Shown: positions 35,943 through 48,068, counted from the first letter of the stretch. The stretch is DNA of 64,000 nt from Microbotryomycetes sp. JL201 (GCA_033819885.1 JAQYUZ010000023.1:62001-126000), one strand, 5' to 3'. The notes: a model not told the origin generated them from the letters alone. Made by a program: numbers and translations.

Positions 35943-38194
35943 ATGCCTGCGCCTGTTCCGTCTTCGTTCGGCGGTGTGCGCGCTCGCCTGGCCGATTTGA
36001 GCTTGCTATCGCCGCACAGGCCTGGCTCACATGCACAAAGCACAATCTACAACGATTTAATGTCCTCGACTAGCTCATTTGTCGCGAGAATGACTGTACT
36101 GGGCACTCTGGGTGAAAAGGAGCGCGATTCTGTCGGCGGAAGTCACTCTGTCGTGTACGACGCTTGGGGACACACCGGTTGCGTCAACGCCATGGACTGG
36201 TGTCAGAGTGACAGTGCAGGCAGGACAAGACTTGCGACAGCGGGCGACGATACAAAGTGAGCACCACCACTCGGCGGACATGTGGCGCTCCATATAGGTC
36301 TGACGCGTACCTGATTCGTGCGACGCGCTCAGGATCTGCATTTGGAGTCCAGGAATCGACAGCTCGTCAGATGAGCTTGACACGAGCGTTGCACCATCAT
36401 TGCGCTTCGGCTTGCAACAGTCAATAGACACCGGACACCGTTCAAACATCTTTAGCGTCAAATGGGCACCCTTCAAAGACGATCGCTTGTTTTCTTGTGC
36501 TGGTGACGCAACTGTTCGAGTGTACGATATCAACTTGGCCACAAACTCTCGACTTAGCTCGGTGCAGGTGACGAATAGGACGCGGACGGGCTGGACCCAC
36601 CACGAGCACGCCACGGCTTGCACGCACGTTTTTCGTTGTCATACAGACAGGGTCAAAAGGGTTTGTACGGACGGGACATCGCCCGACGTGTTTTTCTCCT
36701 GTGGCGAGGACGGCACAGTTAGGTCAGTTTTACGATCTCGCGCTCCGCTCAAGTCAGCTCCTGGCTGAACAGGAATAATGGCAGGCAACACGATTTGAGA
36801 ACTCAACATGTGTGCAGGCAGCCAGGCTCAAGAGCTGTCGGCGCCGGATGCGGGCCACCTCTTGCTTCATACGACTCGCTGTCACTTTACTCGATGAGCA
36901 TGAGCAAGCTGAGACCGCACTTGTTTGTGTGTGCTGGTACAAGTCCCTACGCCTATCTCCGTGAGCTTATGGGATCATGACGAGGCCTTGAGGCTGACGA
37001 GAGTGCGACAGACGACCGTCGTATGCTAAGAGGACCTATGAGGGACGATTGGGGCGTGGACATGAAGGACGGACAACTGACGCAATGTGTTCGACGATTT
37101 GGCGTGCCAAAGTCGAATGGAAGAGGCATCGTGAGTTTCAGAATCCTCAAGATGGAAAAGGCTAGCTCGATAAGCTGACGAATCAATTCGGCGAAAGCTG
37201 CCAAACCACGTCGTAGCCACTAGAATGAGCCAGGAGAACAGTCAAGATTTGATTGTGTCATACTCTGATGGACCAATCTGTTTGTTCGATATCAACGATA
37301 ATGAGCCAGTCACGATGGTCCAACCAGATGGAGAGAGGCGCAGCAAGAGGCCAAAGCGGAGTGTAGACTCGGAGGACCGGCACGAAGAGGCCGAAGAAGT
37401 GAACGATTCGGTACATGTCAGAGGCAAAGTCGACACCGAGGAAGAAGAGCCGGGTTCGCAAACGCAAGAGGCTGCTGACAGAGACGGCGACCAAGAACTC
37501 GAAATGAGCGCTTCGGCTGGCGATAACGAGGACGACGAGGACGAGTCAGAAGACGAGCGTTTGCCTTCGTTCTTTGCCGGACTGCGTCGGCCGCCTCGAC
37601 CTTTTCACGAAGATGTGCCTCTCATCGCGCCTCATCAGTCGTACAGTGGCCATGCAAATTCAGCCACGGTCAAAGATGTCAACTTTTTATCGTTTGGTCA
37701 AGACGCGCACGTCATGTCTGGCTCTGACGACGGCAATTGGTTCGTATGGGACAAGGCCACGGCAGACTTGGTGGCGATTTACGAGGGAGACTCGAGTGGT
37801 TAGTCCGCTCGCGTTTGATATGAAAAGGTGACGCTGACACGCTGCTACTATAGTCGTCAATGTCTTGCAAGCGCACCCCCGTCTGCCGATCGTTGCTATT
37901 TCGGGCATCGACAACACTGTCAAACTCTTTGGTCCCACAAACTCGGTGCAGCACCAAAGCAACATGGTGTCTCGCCGAGATGAAATTGTTGAAGCCAACT
38001 TGACGGGTGATAACGCTAATGGCAGGTTGCGAGGAAATCAGTTGTCCGCCGAAGACGTACTGGCGATTGTCATGTCGAGGTTGCCACCTGGTGCCGCTTT
38101 GCCAAGAGTAAGGGTCAGAAGAAGGCCGTTGGAGGGAGAGGACGATGAGGACGACACGGAGGAGATTGACGTATCAGATTGCGGCGTCATGTGA
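35943..38194 (+). CDS. WD40 protein, DCAF6/DCAF8-like CUL4-DDB1 adaptor
   Basis: Six exons (35943-36256, 36333-36722, 36785-36960, 37012-37130, 37198-37798, 37854-38194) give 646 aa. WD repeats include GHTGCVNAMDWC...LATAGDDTKICIW, GHRSNIFSVKWAPF...SCAGDATVRVYD, CHTDRVKRV...FFSCGEDGTVRQHDLR, the DCAF8-like LYSMSMSKLRPHLFVCAG and YLHDRRMLRG, and in the C-terminal half SGHANSATVKDVNF with MSGSDDGNWFVWD. A long acidic insert (about residues 390-440, rich in Glu and Asp) splits the propeller, as in DCAF6/DCAF8. Proteins of this class recruit substrates to CUL4-DDB1 ubiquitin ligases; that role is inferred. The start is the first ATG in frame. Confidence 0.85.
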
Positions 38195-39086
38195 AGTTTG
38201 CTGATTTTCTGCTTGTTTGTTTCGGCTTTTCTGTTCTTTTTTTTTCTTGCGGATGTATGCTTGTAATTATGATGCAACCTGATGGTGCTGGTGAAAGAGG
38301 TCCTGCACACTATGAACGCGGGTCTTGCTATCTGGAAATGATTGGCCAGAGGAAGGGGCTTGGTCTTGCTGACGCGAAACACACGATGCAAGGTTGGGTT
38401 TCCCTGATGACTTTCGCGCGTTGCAACGCAATCGCAGATTGATGCAGCATCATGTTTCAGACCCTTCTCGCGGACCATCGCGCTCCCCGCCCCTCTTGAT
38501 CGAAATATTGCCCTTCGTCGGGCTATCAAAAGCGAGCCGACGGCGGTGTACCATCGCATTGCGGCACATCAGTCTTGAAGATACCATTCAACCAACTCAC
38601 AGTGAGATGTTATATCATGCGAACGATTGCAATTCGGATCGATGTTTCAGGCACGCCAAACCCGGGACTGGCCCGGGTCCCGCTCGGGACACGGCGACGA
38701 GGCCTGTAGATCTTGCGCGCGGGCTCGCACGATGGCCACGAAAAGTGCAATTGTTGCCGTAAATTGTCCAACAGAAGACCTTGGCATCTGTTTCGATGTC
38801 AGTGCAGTAGGTAGCAGGTGATGACATCATCGCTCACGTCGGCGCAGCGCCGGCTTAATTAGAACGGTTTTTCTCGCGAAAAGCCGCGCATGCATTGTAG
38901 TACATGTAGGCCATGCATGTACAAAAAGTGAACGTGAACCCTGTCTCGACGCTCTGAAGTCGGGTCTGGAAGCATTTCAAATCGGGCTTTCTGATGGGCT
39001 GCGGGCGCTTCATCCTGGCTTTTTCGTCCACAAACGCTGACCAAGACTGTCGCGAACGCGCGCTTTAGCGCGTACGCACGCTCAAT
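38195..39086. other. Intergenic, GC-rich hairpins at 38661-38690
   Basis: About 890 bases without a supportable gene. It includes a T run near 38235-38245 behind the WD40 gene, which may belong to its 3' end. Two adjacent GC-rich inverted repeats lie at 38661-38690 (CCGGG-ACTGG-CCCGG and GTCCCG-CT-CGGGAC). The right end should contain the promoter of the Hsp20-like gene. Confidence 0.5.
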
Positions 39087-41116
39087 ATGCTATCGTCTCC
39101 GCCCATCTTGATGGATGACGACTCACCTCCGCTTTTTGCGCCACTCGAGCGCCCACTCGGCGCGTCGTCGCCTGAGCGTCGTCCGTCTGCCATGCCGACT
39201 CAGGACGCCTCTTCCGACGACAGTATCAACACGGTGTCATCATCAACGACGGCTGCGTCGCACGAGTCGGCCGCGACGGACGTGAGCGAGCTCGCACGGT
39301 CGCTCGGCAAGGCGCACATCGCAGTGGACGCATCGCCAGGCCTGTACGACGATATGCGACACCCGGAAGCACCTGGTCCAGCATCATCTATGTATACGCT
39401 CGATCAACAGGGCAATAGCATGCCTACCGCGTCGTCGCAAGCGGATGCGACGACCGTGCCACCGTTCAGCGTTGATGCGGCTGTTCAGGACACAAACCAC
39501 TCGGATTGGCGGCGGCGGACGCTGCCAGCTCTTGTCACTGACAGCGAGCGCGCGCTGCGCAACATCCGCACGTCTGCGCCGTCAGCTATCCTCGGATCGA
39601 CGTCCCTCGCCACGTCCGCAGCACTCGAACACCGAGCAACGCGCATCAGTCAGCAGCACCAGCACGACCCGCTCGCAGCGGCAGCAGCAACAGTGTTGAC
39701 ATCCCCAACAAGCTCACCCATTGCAGCAACGCACACATCGCGCTCGGCATCATCGTCTTTCGGGTCCGCAGACTTTGCCACCGGTCCCGCTCAGCTCTTG
39801 TCTTCGAGCATGGGCAAGCTGCCTTCACCTGCCGTTGCCAGACCAGGCTCGAGCGGCAGCGGCAACTTCAGCTCAACAACGTCAGGCAGTTCGTCAACGA
39901 GGCCGTGGGTCAGGGACAGCGATTCGTCGAGCGTATGTTCGGCCGCGAGCAGCGGATGGAGCTCGGTCCGCGGCGGAGGCGGCGGCGATGGCATCTCGGC
40001 AGGCGACCAAGAAGAACCCGAAGTGTATAAACCTGTCGACGAAGGTCTCGAATGTACGTCATTGTACCACGCGCTTGAGCGTGCGCGCGCTGACTCCCAT
40101 CTGTGACAGTCCTCGACCCCCGTCCGGAGCCACAGGGGGCGCACTTGAGCATACATAGAGATGACCCGCGACACATCCTCATCAAAGTCATGTTGCCAGG
40201 ATTCTCGATTGAGAATATCACCGTCGCCATGAGGAGGGAACGCAAGGTGCACATCGTCGCAGACTCGTACGGCGAGAACGGCGGTCACTTTGAAAAGCTC
40301 GTCTCGCTCGGCACTGAAGTATCGTCGGCAGCACCGAGGGCAGAATTTGACGGATCAGAGTTGTGCGTCTTCATCAGAAGGAAAAGTCTGCCGAGTTCGT
40401 CGCAGATTCGTTCGCCGCCAATGTCTCCGCCCATGTCGGTCGGATCGCCCACATCTTCGCTGTCGTCATCTGCAGCGTCGCCGAGGCTCGACAATTACTT
40501 TGATCCGCTGGTCGATGAGGCACCCGTCGTGACGAGGTCGACGGCAGAATCTGATCCGGCATCATGGACTTCGCCATTCTCCATGTTCCGCGGTCGGAAC
40601 GGCAAGAGCCTGACCGGTCCCGAGGGCGCGAAAGCGGCTGCCAAGGCGGCAAGAGAGGAAGCTGCCAGGAGAGCTAAAGAAGCAGCAAAGAGCTTGCCAA
40701 GTTGCGGATCTTGCAAGTTCCCGTTCAAGCGTGGCTCCGTGTCATCTTCATCGAGCGTCGGTGGCGGCGTCGAAGAAAGTTCAACCGCTACAAAACCGCT
40801 GGCCATACCGGAGAGGTCCGGCACAATCAAAGCGAGGACTCCTTCTCCTACGTCTATGCCCGACGCTACAATTGTTTCCGGCTCGGATGGCGACGCATCA
40901 TCAATGCCGCCAAGCCGACCAAAGTTTCGATCAAACAATCTCACTCTCAAAGCTACAGATCGAAACAGCTTTCTCGACACTGTCCTTCGCAGCAATCAGC
41001 CCCTCGACCCGTTGACAGCGCAGACGACACTCGATTCGTGGCCCAGTCCTGGATCTCAAGAAGGGTCAACACCCAGAGTCGAGCGGACTCAGCTTGATTT
41101 CTCGACTTCAGCTTGA
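39087..41116 (+). CDS. Serine-rich protein with central Hsp20/alpha-crystallin-like domain
   Basis: Two exons (39087-40053 and 40110-41116) give 657 aa. Residues 1-320 are low-complexity (Ser, Ala, Thr, Pro). Right after the intron comes a domain of about 85 residues: HLSIHRDDPRHILIKVMLPG, FSIENITVAMRRERKVHIVA and SELCVFIRRK. Its beta-strand spacing matches an alpha-crystallin/Hsp20-like sandwich, though the I-x-I/V tail is not obvious. The C-terminal 230 residues are again Ser-rich, with a charged Ala/Lys helix (AKAAAKAAREEAARRAKEAA). Chaperone-like binding is an inference. Size and flanking disorder differ from ordinary 15-25 kDa small heat-shock proteins. Confidence 0.7.
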
Positions 41117-41376
41117 CCTGCATTTGACCAGCATGTATCGAAACTAACGCAACAACCTCTCGCGTACCTTTTTTTTTTTTTTTTTGTTGTTTCAACTTGC
41201 CTCCTCTCTAGTCCTTGCCGAAATTGTATATAGCGCTCATAGCATCTCTTGCAAACCCGTTACCCGCCCCAAATACATGGTTGCCAGAAGCGAGCAGTCG
41301 AGTTCGTTGTGTTTTTTTTTTTTTTTTTTGGCACGCTTACAACACAGGCAGAAAAGGCACATGTTTCAACTACATT
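41117..41376. other. Convergent 3' flanks with two long poly-T runs
   Basis: Between the convergent Hsp20-like and TAF12 genes lie two T runs of about 17-18 bases, near 41169-41185 and 41312-41329. As 3' flanks of a plus-strand gene they are U-rich; for the minus-strand gene they read as A runs. Confidence 0.6.
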
Positions 41377-43641
41377 CTACCTCTTTTTGATGTTGTTGCC
41401 AGCATCACGCACGGCAGCGACTCGGCCTGCGTATCCAGGTGGCAAGTTCAATCTTCGCTGCACCTGCCTCGTCTCTTCTGGCAAGAATCCCGGAATGCGT
41501 ATGTTGTATGCTCGATCTGATCCAACATGCACCGTCAGCAAGCTCAAAATCAGAACCTCACGCGAACCGCAAACACACCGAGATGAAGTGCGAGATCTCT
41601 GACTTCGAGGCGATCAGATTTGCGATGTTTGGCGAGCTGACATGCGAAGCGAGTGATTGAATCGATAAACTCGTCCGCAACCTCTAGCAACAACTGCGTT
41701 CGAGCATTCACTTCAGTCTCTGGTGAACAAATTCAGACAAATGAACGCCACTTACGTCTTCGACGTCGTCACTCAATCTCTCCTCTGGGTCAACACCTTC
41801 AACCAACTCTCGAATCTTGCGTTTACTGACTGTCCGACCTCTCGAATCCTCTCTCATATCTTTCAACAAAGCCGCCCCATCCTCTCTCTTGACACCCGCT
41901 CCACCCAAAGCGCCACTGGCGTCACCAACAACGTTTCTTCCCAGCGCGTCCGCGACTTGTTGGGGAGTCATTCCAGCAGGCCGAGTGATGGCCGGCGTAG
42001 ACACGGCAGGCGAGTTTGCCAAGCCGGAAGATAAAGTCGGCCGCGGTGAGGGAAACGCTTCGGCGGAAGGTTGCGGCATGGATAGATTAGGAGGAATAGG
42101 TGCAGAAGCAGCGCTAGAGCTAATAGACGTGTAAGGTTGACCGGCCGAAGCCGCCGTCGGACCGGACGAGGCTGGGAATTGGCCTGGGGTGGGTCCGCCC
42201 TGACCGGCATTGGCTTGCGCCTGTTGCAAGTGCGCTTGTTTTGCTTGAGCGAGGGCCTGCTGTTGAGCCAATGCTTGAGCTTGCTTCTGAGCGGCGGTCT
42301 GGGGTGCTCCAGTGCTGGCGGCTTGGGCAGCACGCAAGTGCGCCTGCGCGGCTTGTTGAGCTTTTTGTTGCAGCGCGGCTGCCATCTTCGGATCAGTCAT
42401 GCCAGCTGGAACGCCAGGGTTAGGCAAGTTGGCCGCGTTCATGGAAGGCGAGTTGCGGATCTGCTGACCTGCAGCACCTGGAAGCTGCAAGTTGCCCGCT
42501 TGCGACGGTGACGCCGTGCGATACTGTCCGCTCGCTTGCTGTACGGCCATAGCGCGTCGCTCCATAGCCACTCGCTGTGCTTCTTGCAAAGACTGCAGGC
42601 TGACGCCTGCGCCGCCGGCAGCGTTCTGACCATCTCCTCCAGCATTGCCGCCGTTCTGCGCGCTCTGTTGAGCCGCAATCATGAGCTTGACGACGCGTTG
42701 CATTTGCGTGCGAGCAGAATCCATCTCCTTTTGCATTTGTGCACGCTGTTCGTCAGTCAAGTCAGGGCGCGTTAGGAGCGTTTGAAGTGAATTGATGCGC
42801 GATTGCAGCTGCTGGACGGCTTGTGTAGCGGTCTGTGGCATGACAAGTCAATCGTGGCGAAAGCAGACATGAGGATTGAAGTTTACCTGCTGTTGTTGCT
42901 GCCCCATCGGCTGCTGTTGTGGTACCTGGCTCTGAGGCATCATCTGCGGAGCCTGCTGGACACCGCCTGGCTGCTGCTGCTGCTGAAATTGTTGACCTTG
43001 CTGATTCTGCTGGCTTTGTTGATTCTGTTGGTTCTGCTGATTCGCTGCAAAAAGTCCTGCGACTCAGCAAGCATGACCCGAAATGCAGTGCGGTATCAAG
43101 AACGAACCATTTCGCACAGCGACGGCGCCTTTGAGTTGCGCCATCTGCTCAGACGACAGTCTGCCATTCTGTGCGAGGGCCATGACCTGTTGCAATAACT
43201 GAGAAGATCCTGCGCCACCATTCTGCGGGAAAAGTGTGGAGATGAGATGGGCGACGGCTGCTTGTTGGTTGCCGGCGAGTTGTGGCGGGAACAAGTGGTT
43301 GACTTGGGAGCGCGCATTACCGTCAGAAAGAGATTGCGTATCGGTGCGAGGTCCGTTTGCTCACTAATCTGTGCCTCAAGATTCGGATTTTGCTGCTGTT
43401 GCTGTTGAAACTGAGCCTGGCGGGCGGCCATCATCGCCGCCTGCTGACCGGCGTCACCCGCCTGACCAAGCTGTTGTTGCTGCGGTTGCCCTGGCTGAAT
43501 AGCGTTTGCCATGCCGTTGGCGGCCATCCATTGCTGCAGCGCTTGCTGTGTAATGTCTTGTCCGGTGACTTGACGCACATGCCGCATATGCTCTTGCACG
43601 GCAGATACTTGCTGTGGCGTGAGTTGACTACCTCCAGCCAT
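41377..43641 (-). CDS. TAF12: TFIID/SAGA subunit TAF12 with histone fold
   Basis: Six minus-strand exons (43365-43641, 43108-43302, 42887-43056, 41756-42832, 41579-41693, 41377-41516) give 657 aa. The first 550 residues are Gln/Ala-rich, with poly-Gln tracts and repeated NQQ units. The C-terminal histone fold (about 560-635) reads [53 protein letters not shown] and then the TAF12-specific [11 protein letters not shown]12 pairs with TAF4 in TFIID and with Ada1 in SAGA. The GTAAGT intron inside the fold (41694-41755) is supported by restored homology on both sides. Confidence 0.93.
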
Positions 43642-43829
43642 GTTTGCGTGCTAGTGTGCGCCGTTGGGTTGCAGGATCAGGCACAGACAGGCGAGTCCTC
43701 GTACCCGCGTCCGTTCTTGACCACGAGAACGCTGACAATGTAAGCGGGCGACAGAGAAAGACCTTTTAGTGTTGCAATCAACCTATGAACCAAGTCAAGC
43801 ACGTCAGCAAGCCGTTCCCGCGCACAAAC

Positions 43830-44300
43830 ATGACGGCGCCGGCGATCGCGCTCGACTCGAGCGTCGCGCCTTGTCATCCAGATGGATACGAACGGCTTCT
43901 GACTTGCCTGATCAACGAGTTCGTCGATTGCGAGCCGCTCAAGCTGGCGTTGGCACAGTCGGGTGGTTGAAGACGGACCAGGCGAGACGTTCCTCGACAG
44001 CAAGTGTCGGTGCAACCTCGCACGTACGAGAGCCACACGTCTGTTCCTGCCGTCGAAACGTGGTGCAAGCGCGTGCGTGAGCCGACTCGATACGAGGTGG
44101 CAGAAAGCAGCGAACCGAGTCGATTCGGGTCTCGCTTCTGCTCACAACTGGCACAGTCATTGAACCTTCGACGCCTGCCACCGGTGGCCACAGCATTCGT
44201 CATCCCAGCTAGCAAACTCTTGCAGCTCTCTACATCCAACGAAAGCGAGCTCCGTCACTTGCGCCTCTTTGGCCAACTGCAACAAATGGGCAAGCGATGA
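43830..44300 (+). CDS. Hypothetical small protein overlapping MYND gene
   Basis: A plus-strand ORF begins at ATG 43830 (MTAPAIALDSSVAPCHPDGY) and can be joined through a short 42-nt intron (43963-44004, GTGGTT...GCAAG) to a frame ending KR-stop at 44300, about 142 aa. The second part holds AVETWCKRVREPTRYEV and LAQSLNLRRLPPV. I do not recognise the family. Without the intron the frame ends at 43970. The stop codon overlaps the ATG of the MYND gene (ATGA). It is divergent from TAF12 with 188 bases between starts. An alternative is that this is 5' leader sequence of the MYND gene. Confidence 0.4.
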
Positions 44301-45144
44301 CAATGCAACTCGAGATAGACGATCCTCCGCCACTTCCAGATAGCCCAGCCATTCATTGTCTCGAATGTGGACGGTCAGGTCAGTTTCGTGTTTCCGCAAG
44401 TGCTCGAGAACTAACAAGACGAGACAGATATCAAGCTCATGCAGTGCTCAAAATGCCACAAGGCCGGCAAGCAAGCGTTGTACTGCACTAGGTCAGTTCC
44501 TGCACACCATGATAAGAGCGGGAACCAGCTCAAGTGTCTTAGCCAGATCATGCCAGGTGGCAAACTACTCGAAGCACAAACAAGGTTGCGGAGACACACG
44601 AATGGTCGATGAAAATTCAACTTTCAAACACTCGTTAGCATTACGAAACCAACTTGCTTGCCTTGGTGCCCTGAAAGATACCGCCACCGGCATTTCTTAT
44701 CTCTACTACCCCTTCTCGCCAATCTCGAACTCGCCACCGCCCGATCCTCGACCTGTCGTCTTACCGCTCGCAGCGAGAGCCGTGTTTGATCGTCTGTTCC
44801 GTCAAGCTAACTCGACTAGAAACTCGACCGCGATCAACTTGATGTTTTCGCTGCTGTCTGACGTTGTGACTCAGTCCTCGGTCAACGGCACAGAGCAGAG
44901 ATTGATCGAGCAACTGAGCGAAGAGTACGAAGTCAATCTGAACGAGATGCTCGAACACGAGGTCGAGCCGACCGAGGATGAGCTAACGGAAGCGATCGGC
45001 GGCACGGAAGGTCTCGGAGACTTGCGTGAGTTCAACTCGGCGGTGTTAGAACTCCTTGATCAACTAATTGCTTCAGCACTCGTCAGTACAATGGCAGTTG
45101 GCAGAGGCCAGCGGCAGCAGAGGGACAGGAGCATAGGATTTTGA
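44297..45144 (+). CDS. MYND-type zinc finger protein
   Basis: Exons 44297-44378, 44428-44491 and 44547-45144 give 247 aa. The N-terminal MYND finger reads CLECGRSDIKLMQCSKCHKA, then ALYCTRSCQVANYSKHKQGC. This gives C-x2-C, C-x2-C, the YC...C pair and the final H...C ligands in proper spacing, across two introns. The remaining 180 residues are mostly helical with no SET or other catalytic motif and an acidic stretch (EVEPTEDELTEAIGG). MYND fingers bind proline-rich peptides, so a protein-interaction role is likely; partner and pathway are unknown. The start ATG overlaps the stop of the upstream ORF by four bases. Confidence 0.8.
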
Positions 45145-45747
45145 CGTCATAAAGCTGTTGTATCTGAGCGTCAGCAACTGCAACCAAATCAATGAAATTT
45201 GGCATTGCCAACATTTCCTTTGGCTGCGGCTTGTTATGACCGGTGCTGCGGCGATGACTTGCCCCGGACTTGGCGACTCGATTGAGTTCCTTCTTCCGCT
45301 AACACACACAATACATCAACTGGGGGCGATTAGATCGCGACGACTTGTCAGCACCTTTGGCATCTCTGTGAGTGTTTGGTTAACTGTGGCCGTCGCCGCC
45401 TACGGGCAGTACAAAGACTTTTGTCGCAGCCGCGTCGGCAGTGGCGACCTAATTGCGGCCGCGCATGCTACGATAACGACGCGCTGGATTCGGCGCTCGC
45501 TCTCGAATGATTTTTCCTATCCGCGCAATACGCCGACGCGTTCGCCCTCAGGCTATGTGTGCTAGATTGGCGTGTGCGAACCCGACCGAGCAACCGATGC
45601 GACGCAGTCGACGCACGCGGTCTCATAGTCGTCGTGCGGCTTTAAATGCCATGGATCACGGCATCTGATTGATTTCGAGTGTCACCGCTGACGCTTGGCG
45701 ACTCGCACAGGCCTGTGATCAAACGGTGGCACGAACCAACGTGCGCC
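45145..45747. other. Intergenic between MYND and PAQR genes
   Basis: About 600 bases with incidental short ORFs only. A run of GC-rich, CG-containing sequence at 45420-45630 lies upstream of the PAQR start and is likely promoter or 5' leader. Nothing specific was recognised. Confidence 0.4.
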
Positions 45748-47877
45748 ATGTCGGGCGCCGGAATGAGGCAACGCAGGCCACTGCGGTCGACATCTTTCGT
45801 GTCCAACACTATCAACGACTCGCTGAGCCGCGATGACGAAGACGCCCTGCCGCGTGACCCGGTTTCAAGACCAACGCGCCCGAGTCGACACCGCTCGCAG
45901 AGCATGAAGCAACTGTCCAAAACGCCGACCGTACCTTTCATTTCTTTGGCTTATCCGTCGTCAATGCTCGAAGGCTTGGAACTGGATTTGCCAAAGTCTA
46001 TGAAGTCTTTGCGAGACTTGCTTCTGGGCAAACTCGACGAAGCGGAGAAGGACGTAAGACGATTGCAAGAGTACAGCGAGGCAGATGACACGATGGACGA
46101 TACTACGACCGGAGCAGAGTCGGACGAAGACGAGGACGAGTGGGAGCTCGTCACGAGAAGACGGAGACGGCAACGAAGGCTGCAGAGCCAGCAAGACGAG
46201 CCAGCGTCCGAGACTCCTGCAGCTACACCACAGCAGTTCGATCAAGATGATCTCAACACAATGCGCTCATTTGCGCAAGCTGCACACGACTTTCTCGTGG
46301 CGTTGCGCTCCGAATTGCCGAGCCTGAAGTACCGACCTGCCATGTCGTCGCCCGTCATTCAATGGGAATTGTCGCCCGAAGCACGAGAAGCTCTCGACAA
46401 GTTTCTTGAAGATCACCCACTGCCAGCGTTTCCTCAACTCGACATCCGAGCCAGGATAGGTGATTCGAGGCAACGTGCGAGCGATTCAGCCTCCGCACTG
46501 CTCACACGCGTGTCTGACGAGTTGGCAAGTCTGCGTGACTTGCTGTACAAGATGGAGCGTCCTTCGACGCCTTTCGCATCATATCTGCCTTCGCCGTCTG
46601 CTAAAATGCAAGATCTGCGTGAATATTTCGCGGCAGAGTCGACCCGGCTCGGACAGCGGTTCCAATCTTTGCGCAACTCGACCTTGTCAGACAATCTACG
46701 GCACCTGCGCGACGAGACCGCCGACAGCTTCCACGCCGGATTCCAAAAGATGCAAGACGGTGCTAACGAGCTGTCTGCAATGGTCTCTAGCAAGTCGCAC
46801 CTTGCGTTAGACGAAGCTGCTCGACTATATCATGCCGCACTCGACATAAGCAAGGAGCGTCTACTGCGGTACGAGGAGCTCCCACACGAGTGGCGCAACA
46901 ATCCACATATCTTATCTGGTTACCGATTTGTGGAGATTGATCGGTGGGGTGCGCTCTTGAGGTCGGGTTTCGAATGGCACAACGAGACGGTCAACATCCA
47001 GTCTCACCTGATTGGTTGCCTATCGCTCATCTACTTGCTCGTTTGGATCTTTCCCAACTCTGCCCATTACTTGCCCAGCGCGTACCCGGCCGATCGTTTC
47101 GTCGCACTCCTGTTTATCGGGGCCGCAATGAAGTGCCTGCTGTGCAGCGTCGCTTGGCATTTGTTTGCTGGCTGTGCTACTGGTCACTGGCACAGAGGAG
47201 CGGCATGCGTCGACTATGTCGGCATATCGGGTCTGATCGCAGCTTCCATCATCGGGATAGAATACTATGGCTTCTATTGCAAGCCCAATATCGCTGCAGG
47301 ATATATGGCGTTTTCGGCTGTGTGTGGCGTCGTTGGCATGATTTTGCCTTGGGTGAGAAGTTTCGGTTGCTCGGGAAGGTGTCGTCTATTGAACCCCGTC
47401 GCTTGCAGAAACCATGGTTCAATGAAGTCGAATACAAGATGTGGCGGATCGCCTTCTTCCTGAGTCTTGCCGGAAGCGCCTTGACTCCGATTGGTCACCT
47501 CGCGTTCTTGTACGGTTTGAAAGATACGGTTGTCTTTTTCTGTAAGTTTTTGTGTGCCAGTCGACGAGAAGGGAGTCCGGTCGACTGACACACCTTCTCA
47601 GTTCCAGTCACTCTATCGGCTATCGCATACCTCATAGGTCTCTCATTCTGTACGCCCTTTCCGTTAGCGAAAACGTGAATTTGTGCGCTGACATCTCTGT
47701 TCGGCAGACGCACATCAATTCCCAGAATGTGCTGCTCCCGGTCGATGGGACAATTTGTTTGCGTCTCATCAATTGTGGCACATTGCCATCGTGTGCGCCG
47801 TGTGGTTGCACTGGTTCGCTCTGACAACATGGGCGACGGCAGTGTCGCAAGGGACGGACCTCAGTTGCCGCGTTTGA
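45748..47877 (+). CDS. IZH3: PAQR-family membrane protein, Izh3-like
   Basis: Exons 45748-47352, 47409-47541, 47602-47649 and 47708-47877 give 651 aa. About 375 cytosolic-looking N-terminal residues precede the PAQR core; they contain an acidic tract and a basic RRRRRQRR cluster. The core starts HILSGYRFVEIDRW and has FEWHNETVNIQSHLIG (the conserved E...N-x3-H), a His in SVAWHLFAG, and the C-terminal SHQLWHIAIVCAVWLHW, giving the three histidines that bind zinc in this family. Seven hydrophobic segments can be counted in the last 275 residues. The long N-terminal extension is the mark of yeast Izh3. The family affects zinc and sterol metabolism; direction of effect is not readable here. Confidence 0.88.
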
Positions 47878-48068
47878 CATGTTTTGCTCGCAAAGTCTAG
47901 AAGACTCTTTGTTTCTCATGGCAGGATGTTTATTGCATCAATGTTGTAAATCACACCTTTAAATGCAGTCAGCTGCGCACGTCGGCGTTCCGAAGCGATC
48001 AAGTCCCGAAGTGCCGACGGCAGAGCGGCAGCGTGATTGCTCTGCCTCTACACCACAAGTGCCTCACC

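Noticed and set aside
38655-38700. tRNA or rRNA fragment at the GC-rich hairpins
   Set aside because: The stems do not form a cloverleaf and no conserved T-loop or anticodon loop is present.
40495-40995. 166-codon minus-strand ORF within the Hsp20-like gene
   Set aside because: It is antisense to the Ser/Pro-rich C-terminal exon. Long opposite-strand openness is expected from that codon bias.
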